Source of the DNA: Pseudoalteromonas sp. EB27
Lineage (GTDB): Bacteria > Pseudomonadota > Gammaproteobacteria > Enterobacterales > Alteromonadaceae
Direction of reading: 5' to 3'
Length of the DNA stretch: 64,000 bases
Assembly (NCBI RefSeq): GCF_001974875.1
Contig: NZ_MTQD01000001.1
Span: 124,001-188,000 of the forward strand
How positions within the stretch are numbered: position 1 is the stretch's first letter; every line of letters starts with the position of its first letter. The notes under the pieces are model-generated. The model saw nothing but the letters and a program-made list of their open reading frames with translations, made no database searches and was not told the DNA's origin. Shown here piece after piece: positions 17,130 through 25,578 of the stretch. The position numbers and the translations under genes are program-made.

Positions 17130-18547
17130 GTGATAACAAAAAACCACTTGAACAACGCTCTTTTGAATCTGTTAGCAAAGCAATTGAGGCAAGAAAACAA
17201 GGTAAGCCATCCGTATTTAATAAACTATTTAAAGGATGGATCTCACCGCCAAATACTCAAGACTGGGTAGTAGATGCACAGTGGGAAAAAATGCAGCAAG
17301 AGCCAGCAAGCGCTAGGTTACTGCTTTATTTAATTTGTTTAACGTTTATATGCCTTATTGTGTGGTCTGGCTTTGCTAATTTAGATGAAGTTGCTCGTGG
17401 CGAGGGTCGTGTTATTCCCTCTAATAAATTACAACTAATTCAATCTTATGACGGCGGTATGGTCGAAAAAATAAATGTCCGAGAAGGTCAAATAGTAAAC
17501 GAGGGTGATGTACTTATTAAGATAGACCCTACCCGCTTTATTTCTAGCTTTAGAGAAAACCAATCCAAGGTTGAATCGTTAAGTGCAAAAGTTGCAAGGC
17601 TCAGAGCCCTCACTCAAAAAAAGGAGCTCGTATTTAGCGAAGATGTTATAAAAAATGCACCTCAGGTGGTTCAACACGAACGCTCTCTTTATTTAAGTAA
17701 CAGCCAAGAGCTAGAGCAACAGGTAAGCATTCACAAACGCCAACTAGAACAGCGACACCAAGATTATATTGAAGCAAAAGCGGCACTTCAGCAGCATACC
17801 AGTGCGCTACGCTTAACAAACAGGGAGCTTAAAGTGACCCGCCCATTGTTACGCACCGGTGCCATTTCGGATATAGATATTATTCGTTTAGAGCGTCAAA
17901 TAGTTGATTTAAACGGGGAGATAAACAGAACCAAAGCCGTTATAAATAGGAGTCTTTCGGCCATTAACGAAGCTAAAAATAAGGTAACCGAAGTTGAGCT
18001 CGTTATGATTAACCGCTGGAACAATGAACTCTCTGAAGCGCTACTGCGATTAGATTCAATTAAAGAAACCGAATCTGGCTTAGCCGATAAAGTAACTCAA
18101 ACTGAAATACGCTCTCCTGTTAAAGGCACTGTACAACGATTATTAGTTAATACTGTTGGCGGTATTTTACAGCCCGGTAGTGATGTTATGGAAATTGTGC
18201 CGCTTGACGATCAACTTGTTGTAGAGGCAAAAATACCACCTAAAGACATTGCATTTTTACGCCCAGGGCAATCTGCAATGATAAAATTTAGTGCTTATGA
18301 CTTTGCCGTATATGGTGGCCTAGAAGCCGAAGTATTACATATAAGTGCCGATACAATTACGGATGACCGCGAAAACACCTTTTATTTAGTGCAGCTAAAA
18401 ACTACCAAAAATAATTTTTCGAAAGAACTAACTATTATTCCAGGAATGACCACTCAAGTGGATATTATTACCGGTAAAAAAACCGTACTTGAATATATTT
18501 TAAAACCGGTTCTTAGAGCTACATCGCAAGCAATGACAGAGCGTTAA
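17126..18547 (+). CDS. lapC: HlyD-family membrane fusion protein LapC
   Basis: This is the periplasmic adaptor joining the LapB-type ATPase to the outer membrane channel. The 473-residue protein has a cytoplasmic N-terminus, one membrane segment near residues 70-90 (LLLYLICLTFICLIVW), a lipoyl-like half (GGMVEKINVREGQIVNEGD), a long coiled coil (about 140-300), the second lipoyl half (RSPVKGTVQRLLVNTVGG) and a C-terminal beta domain. Its start codon overlaps the lapB stop. It is followed after 23 nt by the regulator gene, suggesting one transcript. Confidence 0.93.
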   Translation: MSDNKKPLEQRSFESVSKAIEARKQGKPSVFNKLFKGWISPPNTQDWVVDAQWEKMQQEPASARLLLYLICLTFICLIVWSGFANLDEVARGEGRVIPSNKLQLIQSYDGGMVEKINVREGQIVNEGDVLIKIDPTRFISSFRENQSKVESLSAKVARLRALTQKKELVFSEDVIKNAPQVVQHERSLYLSNSQELEQQVSIHKRQLEQRHQDYIEAKAALQQHTSALRLTNRELKVTRPLLRTGAISDIDIIRLERQIVDLNGEINRTKAVINRSLSAINEAKNKVTEVELVMINRWNNELSEALLRLDSIKETESGLADKVTQTEIRSPVKGTVQRLLVNTVGGILQPGSDVMEIVPLDDQLVVEAKIPPKDIAFLRPGQSAMIKFSAYDFAVYGGLEAEVLHISADTITDDRENTFYLVQLKTTKNNFSKELTIIPGMTTQVDIITGKKTVLEYILKPVLRATSQAMTER

Positions 18548-18570
18548 AACATTTTATAAATGGAGAAGTA

Positions 18571-19158
18571 ATGCGCCAAAGTATTTTTATTACACAGCCT
18601 GAATTTGAATCGAAACACTGGCATACAGCGTTTCCTGGTTGCTTGATATGCACAAAAGAACCACACAGAGTCACGGCATCAAGTATTATTTGGGTTTTGG
18701 CCGGTACATCTAATTGGCTTGAGCTTGTTAAAAAGTATTCTCAGCAACGTTTACTGGTTATTGTTATGACCAACGAATTAGAAATAAATCAACTAAGAAG
18801 TGCGCTTGAAGCAGGAGCTAGGGGCTACATAGAAGCGCTCGCTACTAAAGTAATTATCGAACAAGTACTTGAGACTATTTGTTCTGGCGGAATATGGCTA
18901 CCGGGGCAATTGCTCTCTAACTTAGTGGGGGCTTTATCAAACACACCGTTTAAATATGCGAGCACATGCGAGCTTGAGTTACTCACAAAACGAGAACGCC
19001 AAGTAGTTGATATTGTTGTAACAGGTGCAACTAATAAGCAAGCGGCAGAATCTTTAAATATTACGGAGCGTACAATTAAAGAGCATATGAGCTCTATATT
19101 TAATAAGCTAAAAGTACGCGACCGCATTCAATTAATGTTAGTTGTAAAGGGGCATTAA
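18571..19158 (+). CDS. LuxR-type regulator with degenerate receiver domain
   Basis: This is a probable transcription factor of the lap locus. The C-terminal part (about 135-190) is a clear LuxR/FixJ helix-turn-helix (LTKRERQVVDIV, NKQAAESLNITERTIKEHMS). The N-terminal part has a receiver-like fold pattern (ALEAGARGYIEA), but the strand that should end in the phosphoacceptor Asp reads IIWVLAGTS, so phosphorylation is unlikely. The overall layout recalls CsgD/VpsT-type biofilm regulators. The W[FLM][TS]R cyclic-di-GMP motif of VpsT is not visible; the nearest sequence is IWLPGQ. It has a good ribosome site (TGGAGAAGTA) and lies 23 nt after lapC, so it is likely co-transcribed. Targets are inferred, not shown. 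Confidence 0.8.
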   Translation: MRQSIFITQPEFESKHWHTAFPGCLICTKEPHRVTASSIIWVLAGTSNWLELVKKYSQQRLLVIVMTNELEINQLRSALEAGARGYIEALATKVIIEQVLETICSGGIWLPGQLLSNLVGALSNTPFKYASTCELELLTKRERQVVDIVVTGATNKQAAESLNITERTIKEHMSSIFNKLKVRDRIQLMLVVKGH

Positions 19159-19174
19159 CCGTACAGTTAATGCC
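19151..19174. terminator. Perfect inverted repeat between convergent genes
   Basis: GGCATTAAC and GTTAATGCC form a perfect 9 bp stem with a 6 nt loop, overlapping the stop codon of the LuxR-type gene and lying just before the stop of convergent lapD. There is no strong T-run, so termination in both directions is only suggested. Confidence 0.45.
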
Positions 19175-19180
19175 TGTTAC

Positions 19181-21139
19181 TTACTCTTTAATAACCCCAT
19201 CAAAACCTAAGTTAATAAGCGTATCTATATCATCTTGACTTGTTACACCTTGAGCCACCACTTTAATGCCAATTGAATGCGCTAACGTGCACACTCCTCG
19301 CAGAAATGTTTGGTTATCTTGGCTGTAACTAATATTGTGGCCGTAAACGCTATCAACCTTAATCATTTCAAGACCAAACTCCTGAATTTTATTAATTTTA
19401 GTAAATTCAGGGCCCACACGTTTTAATGCTACTTTAGCGCCCATGCACCGTGCCTGCTCACAAAAATCTTTGAATATCTCAATTTCGCTAACGGCAATAC
19501 TTTCACGAATATCAAAACAAATTTTAGAGGCTAAATCAGGAAACGCTGACAAGTATGTAAGTATCGAAGCAAGCGCAGCATCATCAAGTAATGTCTGTGC
19601 AGATAATTCAACCGAAATCAGTTCACTTGGTGGTTCAGCGTTGTACTGGGCAACCAACGCCTTAATTAAACCCCAATCTAAACGCGCTAATAACTTTAGT
19701 CGGTTAGCCCACTGGTAATAATAACTTGCACGATATAACTTTCCGCCTAACTCTAAGCTAAGTCCTAATTGACTTTGTATTAATTGCCCTGAAAAGCTCA
19801 TAACTGGATAGGTATTTATTTCGAGTGTTTGGTTATCTAAGGCTGACTCTATTTCACTTTTCCAGCTATCAGCATCATCAAACAAATTACTTTTTTGTTT
19901 ATTTTCAACTATTTTAGCTCTTACAACGCCTTGTTTTATATTTCCCGCTTTTAGTAATTCATCAACACGTTTTAGTACGTCAAATCGTGTATCGTCTTTT
20001 TGAATATAAGTACAGCTGTGAGGTATGGCTAGCTTAACGTTTTTATACTCTTCAACAAACGATTGATGCATCAATAAAATACGCTCACTGATTGCTTGAA
20101 TATCATCAATATCACTAAATAAAACTGTAAAATCGCTGTGAGAAATACGTGCAATGTAATTTTCAGAAAAGTGCTCTTGGTTACTCTCTAAAAAGCTAAC
20201 CAACATCTGTGAAAATCGACGTAGAAAGTTAACCATTTCTACTCGTCCTACTTCCTCACTTACTCGATCGAGGTTAACAACCCTAAATAAAAACAAGGCC
20301 CCATGGGCATGATCTTTCGATTTTTGTAAGTGAGCCTCAAGCGTTGCACCAAAGTATTCTCTATTTGCTAAACCAGTTAGCTCATCGTGTTGCGATTTAA
20401 ATCTAAGCTCTTCTAAACGTTTATTATCTTCTTTAATAATACGGCTAAAACGAGTAGATAACTGGTTCATTGATTGCACTAAACGGGCAAACTCAAAAGT
20501 GCGAGGAACGCTCGATTTAATAAAACGTTTTTCACCAAATGCATTAGCCTGATACACAACATCATCTAGTGGTTTTAATATCCTACTTAAAAAGTAAGCA
20601 CTAACTATACAAGCAAAAAAAGCAACAATTAAAAAACTGAAAAATAGTTTAAGCGCACTTTCCCATAAGGCTTGCTCAGCATATTGACTATGGCTTTCTA
20701 TAAACAAAGTACCAAACTGCTGCCAGCCATCATTTACTTGCCCAACCCCTGGCTCTACATTTAATGCATACATTGATCTAAACCACTGTGGAGCCGTCGC
20801 TTTAAGTTCATCGGTAAACGTGCGTTTAACAATCACCTCACCATTAGGGTCTTGTAGCTCTATTCGCTTATAGTGACCGGTATCAAATGTGGCCGATACT
20901 AATAATTCAAGCTCAACGGGGTCTTTGTCTAATTGGCTAATCATTAACGCAAGTGAACTGGCGTTATCTACATTTTTTAAGTACAGCTGGGTCGAAAAAT
21001 AACTTTTAGCCGAATTAGTGCTAATTAAAACACTACTTATAAAGCCTACAAAAATAACAACTAAAAGAGCAATCCATAGCTCTTGCCTGAGTGTTATTTT
21101 TCGTTTTTTAAGGTACTTAGATAAGGAAAATGATGCCAT
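19181..21139 (-). CDS. lapD: Cyclic-di-GMP receptor LapD (degenerate GGDEF-EAL)
   Basis: This is an inner membrane receptor that, in the known LapD system, binds cyclic-di-GMP through its EAL domain and sequesters LapG. A membrane helix at about 18-40 is followed by a periplasmic LapD/MoxY-type domain to about 165, then a second helix, a HAMP (LKPLDDVVYQANAFGE), a GGDEF-like domain and an EAL-like domain. The GGDEF signature is replaced by SHSDF, and the EAL position reads within TYPVMSF, so both catalytic sites look dead. I chose the ATG at 21139 because it forms a TAATG overlap with the lapG stop, with AAGGAG 10 nt upstream. A GTG two codons earlier is possible. Co-translation with lapG fits their paired function. 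Confidence 0.93.
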   Translation of the reverse strand: MASFSLSKYLKKRKITLRQELWIALLVVIFVGFISSVLISTNSAKSYFSTQLYLKNVDNASSLALMISQLDKDPVELELLVSATFDTGHYKRIELQDPNGEVIVKRTFTDELKATAPQWFRSMYALNVEPGVGQVNDGWQQFGTLFIESHSQYAEQALWESALKLFFSFLIVAFFACIVSAYFLSRILKPLDDVVYQANAFGEKRFIKSSVPRTFEFARLVQSMNQLSTRFSRIIKEDNKRLEELRFKSQHDELTGLANREYFGATLEAHLQKSKDHAHGALFLFRVVNLDRVSEEVGRVEMVNFLRRFSQMLVSFLESNQEHFSENYIARISHSDFTVLFSDIDDIQAISERILLMHQSFVEEYKNVKLAIPHSCTYIQKDDTRFDVLKRVDELLKAGNIKQGVVRAKIVENKQKSNLFDDADSWKSEIESALDNQTLEINTYPVMSFSGQLIQSQLGLSLELGGKLYRASYYYQWANRLKLLARLDWGLIKALVAQYNAEPPSELISVELSAQTLLDDAALASILTYLSAFPDLASKICFDIRESIAVSEIEIFKDFCEQARCMGAKVALKRVGPEFTKINKIQEFGLEMIKVDSVYGHNISYSQDNQTFLRGVCTLAHSIGIKVVAQGVTSQDDIDTLINLGFDGVIKE

Positions 21140-21846
21140 TACCACATAACTCCTTCTTTGGTTGTCTGCTCCAAAATTTTACGCCAGCGTGAAAGTCTTG
21201 CTGTTGGGCTGGCTACACTTTTGGTTGAATTATTAGCCCATAAACCTTGACTGTTAAAGCTAAACACTGGGCTTAAATCTACACGTTTTGCAGCAGGTAA
21301 AACCTTTGTTATTAAACTGTCTAAAATAAGTGGCTGAGCGTTTGGTGTAGCAAAATAACCTAACACCATATGTGCTTGCGTTTTGTTAGTGCCCGCAATT
21401 TTTGCTTTTACATAGATAAGACGTAACTTGTCGTCGCTCACCCCTAGGGCTCTTAAGCTTATATACTTTGCTATTGCGTAATCTTCACAATCACCTAAGC
21501 CTCTGCCTAATGTTTCTAAAGGGGTTGCCCAGTAATCGTTTTGTTTCCATAGCAAAATATCAGTTTGATAGCGTAAATTGCGCGCAAAAAAATCATTAAC
21601 AATAAGAATTTGTTGTTGTTCTGGTTTATTTTGAGTTTGTACCAACATACTTTGCCAGTTACGTGCAACAGCCGCTCGCGCAGGTCCATATTTTTGACCC
21701 ATCAGCTCAATAAAGGTATTAAATTGAATAGTTAGTCGGCTTGCAAGCACGCCACTAGAGAGTACAAAAAACAGCAATAGGTAGCGCAAATTGGCTTTGC
21801 ACCATATAAATAATTTAGGATTTAAATGAGTTGGCTTAAACGCCAT
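21139..21846 (-). CDS. lapG: Periplasmic cysteine protease LapG
   Basis: This is a transglutaminase-like cysteine protease (peptidase C93) that releases LapA-type adhesins by cutting the retention module. An N-terminal hydrophobic segment (YLLLFFVLSSGVLA) exports it. The catalytic triad is visible as Cys120 (GDCEDYA), His159 (AHMVLGY) and Asp176 (LILDSL). The protein is 235 residues, normal for the family. The gene overlaps lapD by 1 nt. The likely substrate site is TAAG in the adhesin encoded about 9 kb away. Confidence 0.94.
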   Translation of the reverse strand: MAFKPTHLNPKLFIWCKANLRYLLLFFVLSSGVLASRLTIQFNTFIELMGQKYGPARAAVARNWQSMLVQTQNKPEQQQILIVNDFFARNLRYQTDILLWKQNDYWATPLETLGRGLGDCEDYAIAKYISLRALGVSDDKLRLIYVKAKIAGTNKTQAHMVLGYFATPNAQPLILDSLITKVLPAAKRVDLSPVFSFNSQGLWANNSTKSVASPTARLSRWRKILEQTTKEGVMW

Positions 21847-21976
21847 TTACAGAGCCACTGTTAATATAAGTGGCAATAAAATACATCTGTTGAGCACTAC
21901 GTAATCTGCTTAAAAATTAATCCTAACAACAGCATAGCACTCAATATAAGAGGATGAGATATTTTGAATAACTTTT

Positions 21977-22435
21977 TTAGTAGTACGTTACTTTTTTAAC
22001 TTCGCGTGGTTTTACTTCACCTATGTATAAATCGTGCACACGCTTCATGTTGAGCTCAAGCTCGGTTACATAGGTATCATCAACAGCATACGTTTTTATA
22101 ATTTGCGCACCTTTAATGAGCCCCTGCACTTTACTTTCTAAGTAATCGTCTTGAGCAATTGAACCTTCCACCGTTGTTCCTGCGGTAATTTTTTGCCCGT
22201 ATACTTGTTCAGTAAGCTCGCGGTAAGCCTCAAGCTTAGAAGCTTTAATTGCCATAAGTTGCTTTTGCGACGCGTTAGCGCCTTTTTGTAAGCTAATAGG
22301 TGCATACCCTATCGCTTTTAAAACTGGGTAATTATTTGGCTCTACATATTTATATTCAACATGCTTATCAAAAACGCTGCTACAACCACCTAAGGTTAAA
22401 CACCCAAGTGTAATAAGTAATGAAATCGCTCGCAT
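21977..22435 (-). CDS. flgP: Flagellar outer membrane lipoprotein FlgP (LPP20 family)
   Basis: This is a probable H-ring lipoprotein of a sheathed or polar flagellum. From the chosen ATG at 22435 the protein is 152 residues, beginning MRAISLLITLGCLTLGGCSS with lipobox LGGC. A frame extends 25 codons upstream but would bury the signal peptide and run through the sigma-54 promoter. The body is LPP20/FlgP-like (AIKASKLEAYRELTEQVYGQKI, GTTVEGSIAQDDYLES). It is divergent from flgT. AAGGG lies just upstream of the start. Confidence 0.88.
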   Translation of the reverse strand: MRAISLLITLGCLTLGGCSSVFDKHVEYKYVEPNNYPVLKAIGYAPISLQKGANASQKQLMAIKASKLEAYRELTEQVYGQKITAGTTVEGSIAQDDYLESKVQGLIKGAQIIKTYAVDDTYVTELELNMKRVHDLYIGEVKPREVKKVTYY

Positions 22436-22471
22436 AGCATCTAGCCCTTGTATAGTAATTAGCAGTACATA

Positions 22472-22487
22472 TGCACGTTTAATGCCA
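22472..22487 (-). promoter_or_regulatory. Sigma-54 promoter of flgP
   Basis: On the minus strand the sequence TGGCATTAAACGTGCA has the invariant GG and GC of the -24/-12 elements at the correct 10 nt separation (consensus TGGCACG-N4-TTGCW, one of the two -12 T missing). It lies about 37 nt upstream of the flgP start. Confidence 0.7.
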
Positions 22488-22510
22488 TTTATAGTATTAC
22501 CAAATAACAT

Positions 22511-22526
22511 TGGTACAGTCCTTGCT
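22511..22526 (+). promoter_or_regulatory. Sigma-54 promoter of flgT
   Basis: TGGTACAGTCCTTGCT matches TGGCACG-N4-TTGCW at all key positions, with GG and GC spaced correctly. It ends about 40 nt before the flgT ATG. RpoN control is the rule for H-ring and basal body genes in polar flagellates such as Vibrio. Confidence 0.8.
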
Positions 22527-22565
22527 CTACCTAGTTAATAGCTAACGTTTAATTGGAGTAAAAGT

Positions 22566-23759
22566 ATGAAGTCGTTTTTATCATTGGCATTTGCAGGGTT
22601 AAGTGCAACGGCATTATTAACGTTCTCCCCTTTTACTAAAGCGCAGTGGTATGAATCAACGGGCCATGCGAACGTTCAAAATGGTGATACGAGCGCTGCC
22701 AAATCTGCCGCTATAAAAGATGCGATTACACAAGCGTTAGTGTTCTCTGGCGCACGGGTTAGCTCGGTGCAAACCTTGGTAGATGGCGTGTTAATGCAAG
22801 ATCAGCTAAAAATTAGCAGCCACGGCGAAATTCAAAAAATTGAACTGGTCAGCGAAAATAAATACGACAATAAATTTACTATTACATTACGACTCGATAT
22901 TTTTTCTCAAACAGAGCAATGCCCACAAAATAGCTTTAATAAGTTTGTGGCCGTTACACAAAGCCAACTTGTTCATCGTGAACACGCTAAAATGGGTCAA
23001 ATATTTGACGTAAGTAAAGCGATTAGCAAAAATATTTTTACCTCACTGCAAAAATCAAAAATGAGCGCAGTGCCTATTGCTTACTATAATAATGCAATAA
23101 GCGTTGATAAATACTTTTCGCAGCAGCACGACTATTCAAACGCTCAATTAGAAGAAATATCTTCGCGCAGTAACGCTCAATATGTATTGCTTAGCCAAAT
23201 AACCAGCCTTTCGACTAGCGACAAACTCAATAACGATTATGCATTTTGGCAGGACGAGGCGTATGAGCGCAGTTACAACATTGAGTTTGCACTATTTGAT
23301 GGCACTACCTATGAGCAGCTTTGGCAAAATAGTTACCATACTCAAGCAATTTGGCCATTTGAAAAAACAACCATAGTGGATGTTAATAGTGATAGGTTTT
23401 GGCAATCGCCTTATGGGCAAAGCATAACCGATATCAACCAATCAGTGAGTTATGATATTCAAGCAGCCATGGCATGCCTACCTACACAAGGTAAAATAAT
23501 GCATATGGAAAATAGCAAAATCGTTATTAACTTGGGTAAAGCTCATGGGTTAAAAAAAGGCCAAATGCTAGGCATTGCGCACCATAACTATTTAACCGAC
23601 GCGGCAGGTAATGTTATGCCGCACACCATCACCACGCTTAATAAAATTCGCGTAGAGCAGCTTTATCAGCAAACCGCAGTAGCAGTCAGTATTGACAGTA
23701 AACCACTACCTGGCGTGCAAATTAACGATGTAGTAGAAATAATCAGCCAAGATCTTTAG
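22566..23759 (+). CDS. flgT: Flagellar H-ring protein FlgT
   Basis: This is a periplasmic protein that builds the H ring around the LP ring of Na+-driven or polar flagella. The 397-residue protein has a signal peptide ending FTKAQ, an N-terminal domain of the FlgT type (WYESTGHANVQNGD, AIKDAITQALVFSGA), a middle domain (residues about 115-290) and a C-terminal domain (KIVINLGKAHGLKKGQMLGI), matching the three-domain layout of Vibrio FlgT. GGAG sits 7 nt before the ATG. It is divergent from flgP, with back-to-back sigma-54 promoters between. Its 3' end overlaps convergent oxyR by 4 nt. Confidence 0.9.
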   Translation: MKSFLSLAFAGLSATALLTFSPFTKAQWYESTGHANVQNGDTSAAKSAAIKDAITQALVFSGARVSSVQTLVDGVLMQDQLKISSHGEIQKIELVSENKYDNKFTITLRLDIFSQTEQCPQNSFNKFVAVTQSQLVHREHAKMGQIFDVSKAISKNIFTSLQKSKMSAVPIAYYNNAISVDKYFSQQHDYSNAQLEEISSRSNAQYVLLSQITSLSTSDKLNNDYAFWQDEAYERSYNIEFALFDGTTYEQLWQNSYHTQAIWPFEKTTIVDVNSDRFWQSPYGQSITDINQSVSYDIQAAMACLPTQGKIMHMENSKIVINLGKAHGLKKGQMLGIAHHNYLTDAAGNVMPHTITTLNKIRVEQLYQQTAVAVSIDSKPLPGVQINDVVEIISQDL

Positions 23760-24655
23760 AGTTTTTTACTCAATTTAGCTTTTAAATTAGGGTGAGCCGA
23801 TAACCACTCGCCCAATTGTTCTACACCCGATAAATGCGGATAATGCTTTCTGCATGCAAACACCACATTACGCTGCTGATTAGGGAATATAGGCAAGTAA
23901 TCGATCCCTACACGGTCGGTACATGCTAACTTTGGTACAAATGTAATACCGTCATCCATAGCCACTAACGCTAATAATGTTTCTAAACTATTACCTTTAT
24001 ACTGGTTAGATACATCGACCCCTGCGGAAAAACAAAACTTTTGGGCTTGATCTTTAAAGCAATGACCATCACTTAACATTAATAGGCTGCATCCTTGAAG
24101 ATCGCTCAGCGCTACTTTTTTATGCTTAGAAAGCGCGTTATCGTGTGATACCGCCACTAAAAAATCTTCTTTGTATAAAGCAACCGTATGGTAATTAATA
24201 AGCTCTGGCACATCAGCTAGAATAGCAAAGTCGAGTTCACCCTTGTTTAAAGCTTCTAAAATTGTTGCTGTTTGCATCTCAATAAACGAAAACTGGCTAT
24301 CAATAAATGCCGCTTTCATTGATGTTAATAACGCAGGCAACAAGTAAGGCGCAATGGTAGGGATAATACCAATAGTTAATTTACCTTGTAGAGGCTCGTT
24401 AGAAGTAGCAGCAAGTTCTTTGAGTATTTGCGTTTGTTCTAAAATAATTTCTATTTGCGTCAACAAACGTTCACCTTTTGCTGTTAAGGTGACTTGCTTG
24501 GTTGAGCGATCAAACAAAGTAACGCCAAGCTCATTTTCGAGTTTTTTTACTTGACCACTTAATGTAGGCTGGCTAACAAAACATGCATCGGCAGCTTTGC
24601 GAAAATGCTTATATTGCGCTATTGCTTTTACATATTCAAAATCTTTTAAGTTCAT
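23756..24655 (-). CDS. oxyR: Hydrogen peroxide sensor-regulator OxyR
   Basis: This is a LysR-family transcription factor that activates peroxide defence genes. The N-terminal winged helix-turn-helix (FRKAADACFVSQPTLSGQVK) and effector domain total 299 residues. The redox cysteines are at exactly the E. coli positions, Cys199 and Cys208, in the signature LSDGHCFKDQ...FCF. It is divergent from the peroxiredoxin-glutaredoxin gene, with an OxyR-type operator between them, so it probably regulates that gene and itself. Confidence 0.95.
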   Translation of the reverse strand: MNLKDFEYVKAIAQYKHFRKAADACFVSQPTLSGQVKKLENELGVTLFDRSTKQVTLTAKGERLLTQIEIILEQTQILKELAATSNEPLQGKLTIGIIPTIAPYLLPALLTSMKAAFIDSQFSFIEMQTATILEALNKGELDFAILADVPELINYHTVALYKEDFLVAVSHDNALSKHKKVALSDLQGCSLLMLSDGHCFKDQAQKFCFSAGVDVSNQYKGNSLETLLALVAMDDGITFVPKLACTDRVGIDYLPIFPNQQRNVVFACRKHYPHLSGVEQLGEWLSAHPNLKAKLSKKL

Positions 24656-24670
24656 ATTCAGCTCTACGTG

Positions 24671-24707
24671 ATAGTTTATAACTATCAGTTTAATACAAAC
24701 AAACGAT
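24671..24707 (+). promoter_or_regulatory. OxyR operator
   Basis: ATAGTTTATAACTAT (24671-24685) matches the OxyR half-site ATAG-N-T-NNN-A-N-CTAT perfectly. After the expected 7 nt, a degenerate second half-site ATACAAACAAACGAT follows (24693-24707). It abuts the -35 box of the peroxiredoxin promoter, the position for activation. Confidence 0.8.
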
Positions 24708-24736
24708 TGGAACTATATTTAATTATTCACCATAAT
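24707..24736 (+). promoter_or_regulatory. Promoter of peroxiredoxin-glutaredoxin gene
   Basis: TTGGAA (24707-24712) and CATAAT (24731-24736) are separated by 18 nt and lie directly after the OxyR operator, about 30 nt before the ATG at 24768. The weak spacing and -35 fit an activator-dependent promoter. Confidence 0.55.
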
Positions 24737-24767
24737 GGCTATCAACAAATCAAGAGGAACAAAAACT

Positions 24768-25496
24768 ATGTTAAACAATATCGAAGGTCAAACAATCCCA
24801 AGTGTTACATTTGCAACTCGCGAAAATAATGATTGGAAATCAGTAACAACAGATGACATTTTTAAAGGTAAAACTGTTGTAGTGTTTTCACTACCAGGTG
24901 CATTCACACCGACATGTTCATCAACTCACTTACCACGTTATAACGAATTAGCAGGCGTACTTAAGCAAAACGGCGTTGACGAAATTGTATGTTTATCAGT
25001 AAACGATACCTTTGTAATGAACGCATGGGCTGAGCATCAAGAAGCGCAAAACATTACTTTATTACCAGACGGCAACGGCGAATTTACTGACGGCATGGGC
25101 ATGTTAGTAGACAAAAACGACCTAGGCTTTGGTAAGCGCAGCTGGAGATACTCTATGCTTGTTAAAGATGGCGTGATTGACAAAATGTTCATCGAACCAG
25201 ATTTACCAGGTGACCCGTTTGAAGTATCTGACGCAGACACAATGCTTGATTACATCAACCCTAAGCAAGCTAAACCAGAACCAGTAAGCATCTTTACTAA
25301 ACCTGGCTGTCCTTTCTGTAAAAAAGCGAAAGAGCTTCTTGCAGAAAAAGGCTTCGCATATGAAGAAATTGTTATGGGTGCAGGCGCATCACTAACAAGC
25401 CTAAAAGCTGTATCTGGTCGTGAAACTGTTCCACAAATATTCATTGGTGGTAAACACATCGGTGGTTCAGACGACTTAGAAAAATACTTTGCTTAA
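24768..25496 (+). CDS. Peroxiredoxin-glutaredoxin hybrid (Prx5 type)
   Basis: This is a peroxidase that reduces H2O2 and organic peroxides with electrons from glutathione through its own glutaredoxin domain. Residues 1-160 form a Prx5 domain with peroxidatic Cys50 in PGAFTPTCS. Residues about 172-242 form a glutaredoxin domain with the active site Cys181-Pro-Phe-Cys184, the TVPQIF cis-Pro strand and GGSDDL. I chose the ATG at 24768 because AGAGGA lies just upstream and the frame's earlier start adds 11 non-conserved residues. The 242-residue length is typical of the family. It lies under an OxyR operator and upstream of a flavoenzyme gene that may share its transcript. Confidence 0.94.
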   Translation: MLNNIEGQTIPSVTFATRENNDWKSVTTDDIFKGKTVVVFSLPGAFTPTCSSTHLPRYNELAGVLKQNGVDEIVCLSVNDTFVMNAWAEHQEAQNITLLPDGNGEFTDGMGMLVDKNDLGFGKRSWRYSMLVKDGVIDKMFIEPDLPGDPFEVSDADTMLDYINPKQAKPEPVSIFTKPGCPFCKKAKELLAEKGFAYEEIVMGAGASLTSLKAVSGRETVPQIFIGGKHIGGSDDLEKYFA

Positions 25497-25534
25497 TTAA
25501 TAAGTAAATTAAATGCCTAACGTAAGTAGGTAAA

Positions 25535-25560
25535 AAATAGGGGCTTTTATGCCCCTATTT
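25535..25560 (+). terminator. Hairpin terminator or attenuator after peroxiredoxin gene
   Basis: AAATAGGGGC and GCCCCTATTT form a perfect 10 bp stem with a 6 nt loop. It sits only about 18 nt before the flavoenzyme start, so it may partly uncouple the two genes rather than end transcription fully. Confidence 0.65.
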
Positions 25561-25578
25561 ATTAGAGGAAAAAATACT

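Noticed and set aside
22436-22510. Longer flgP start at 22510
   Set aside because: It would place the lipoprotein signal peptide internally and run through the sigma-54 promoter; the ATG at 22435 gives a normal lipobox.
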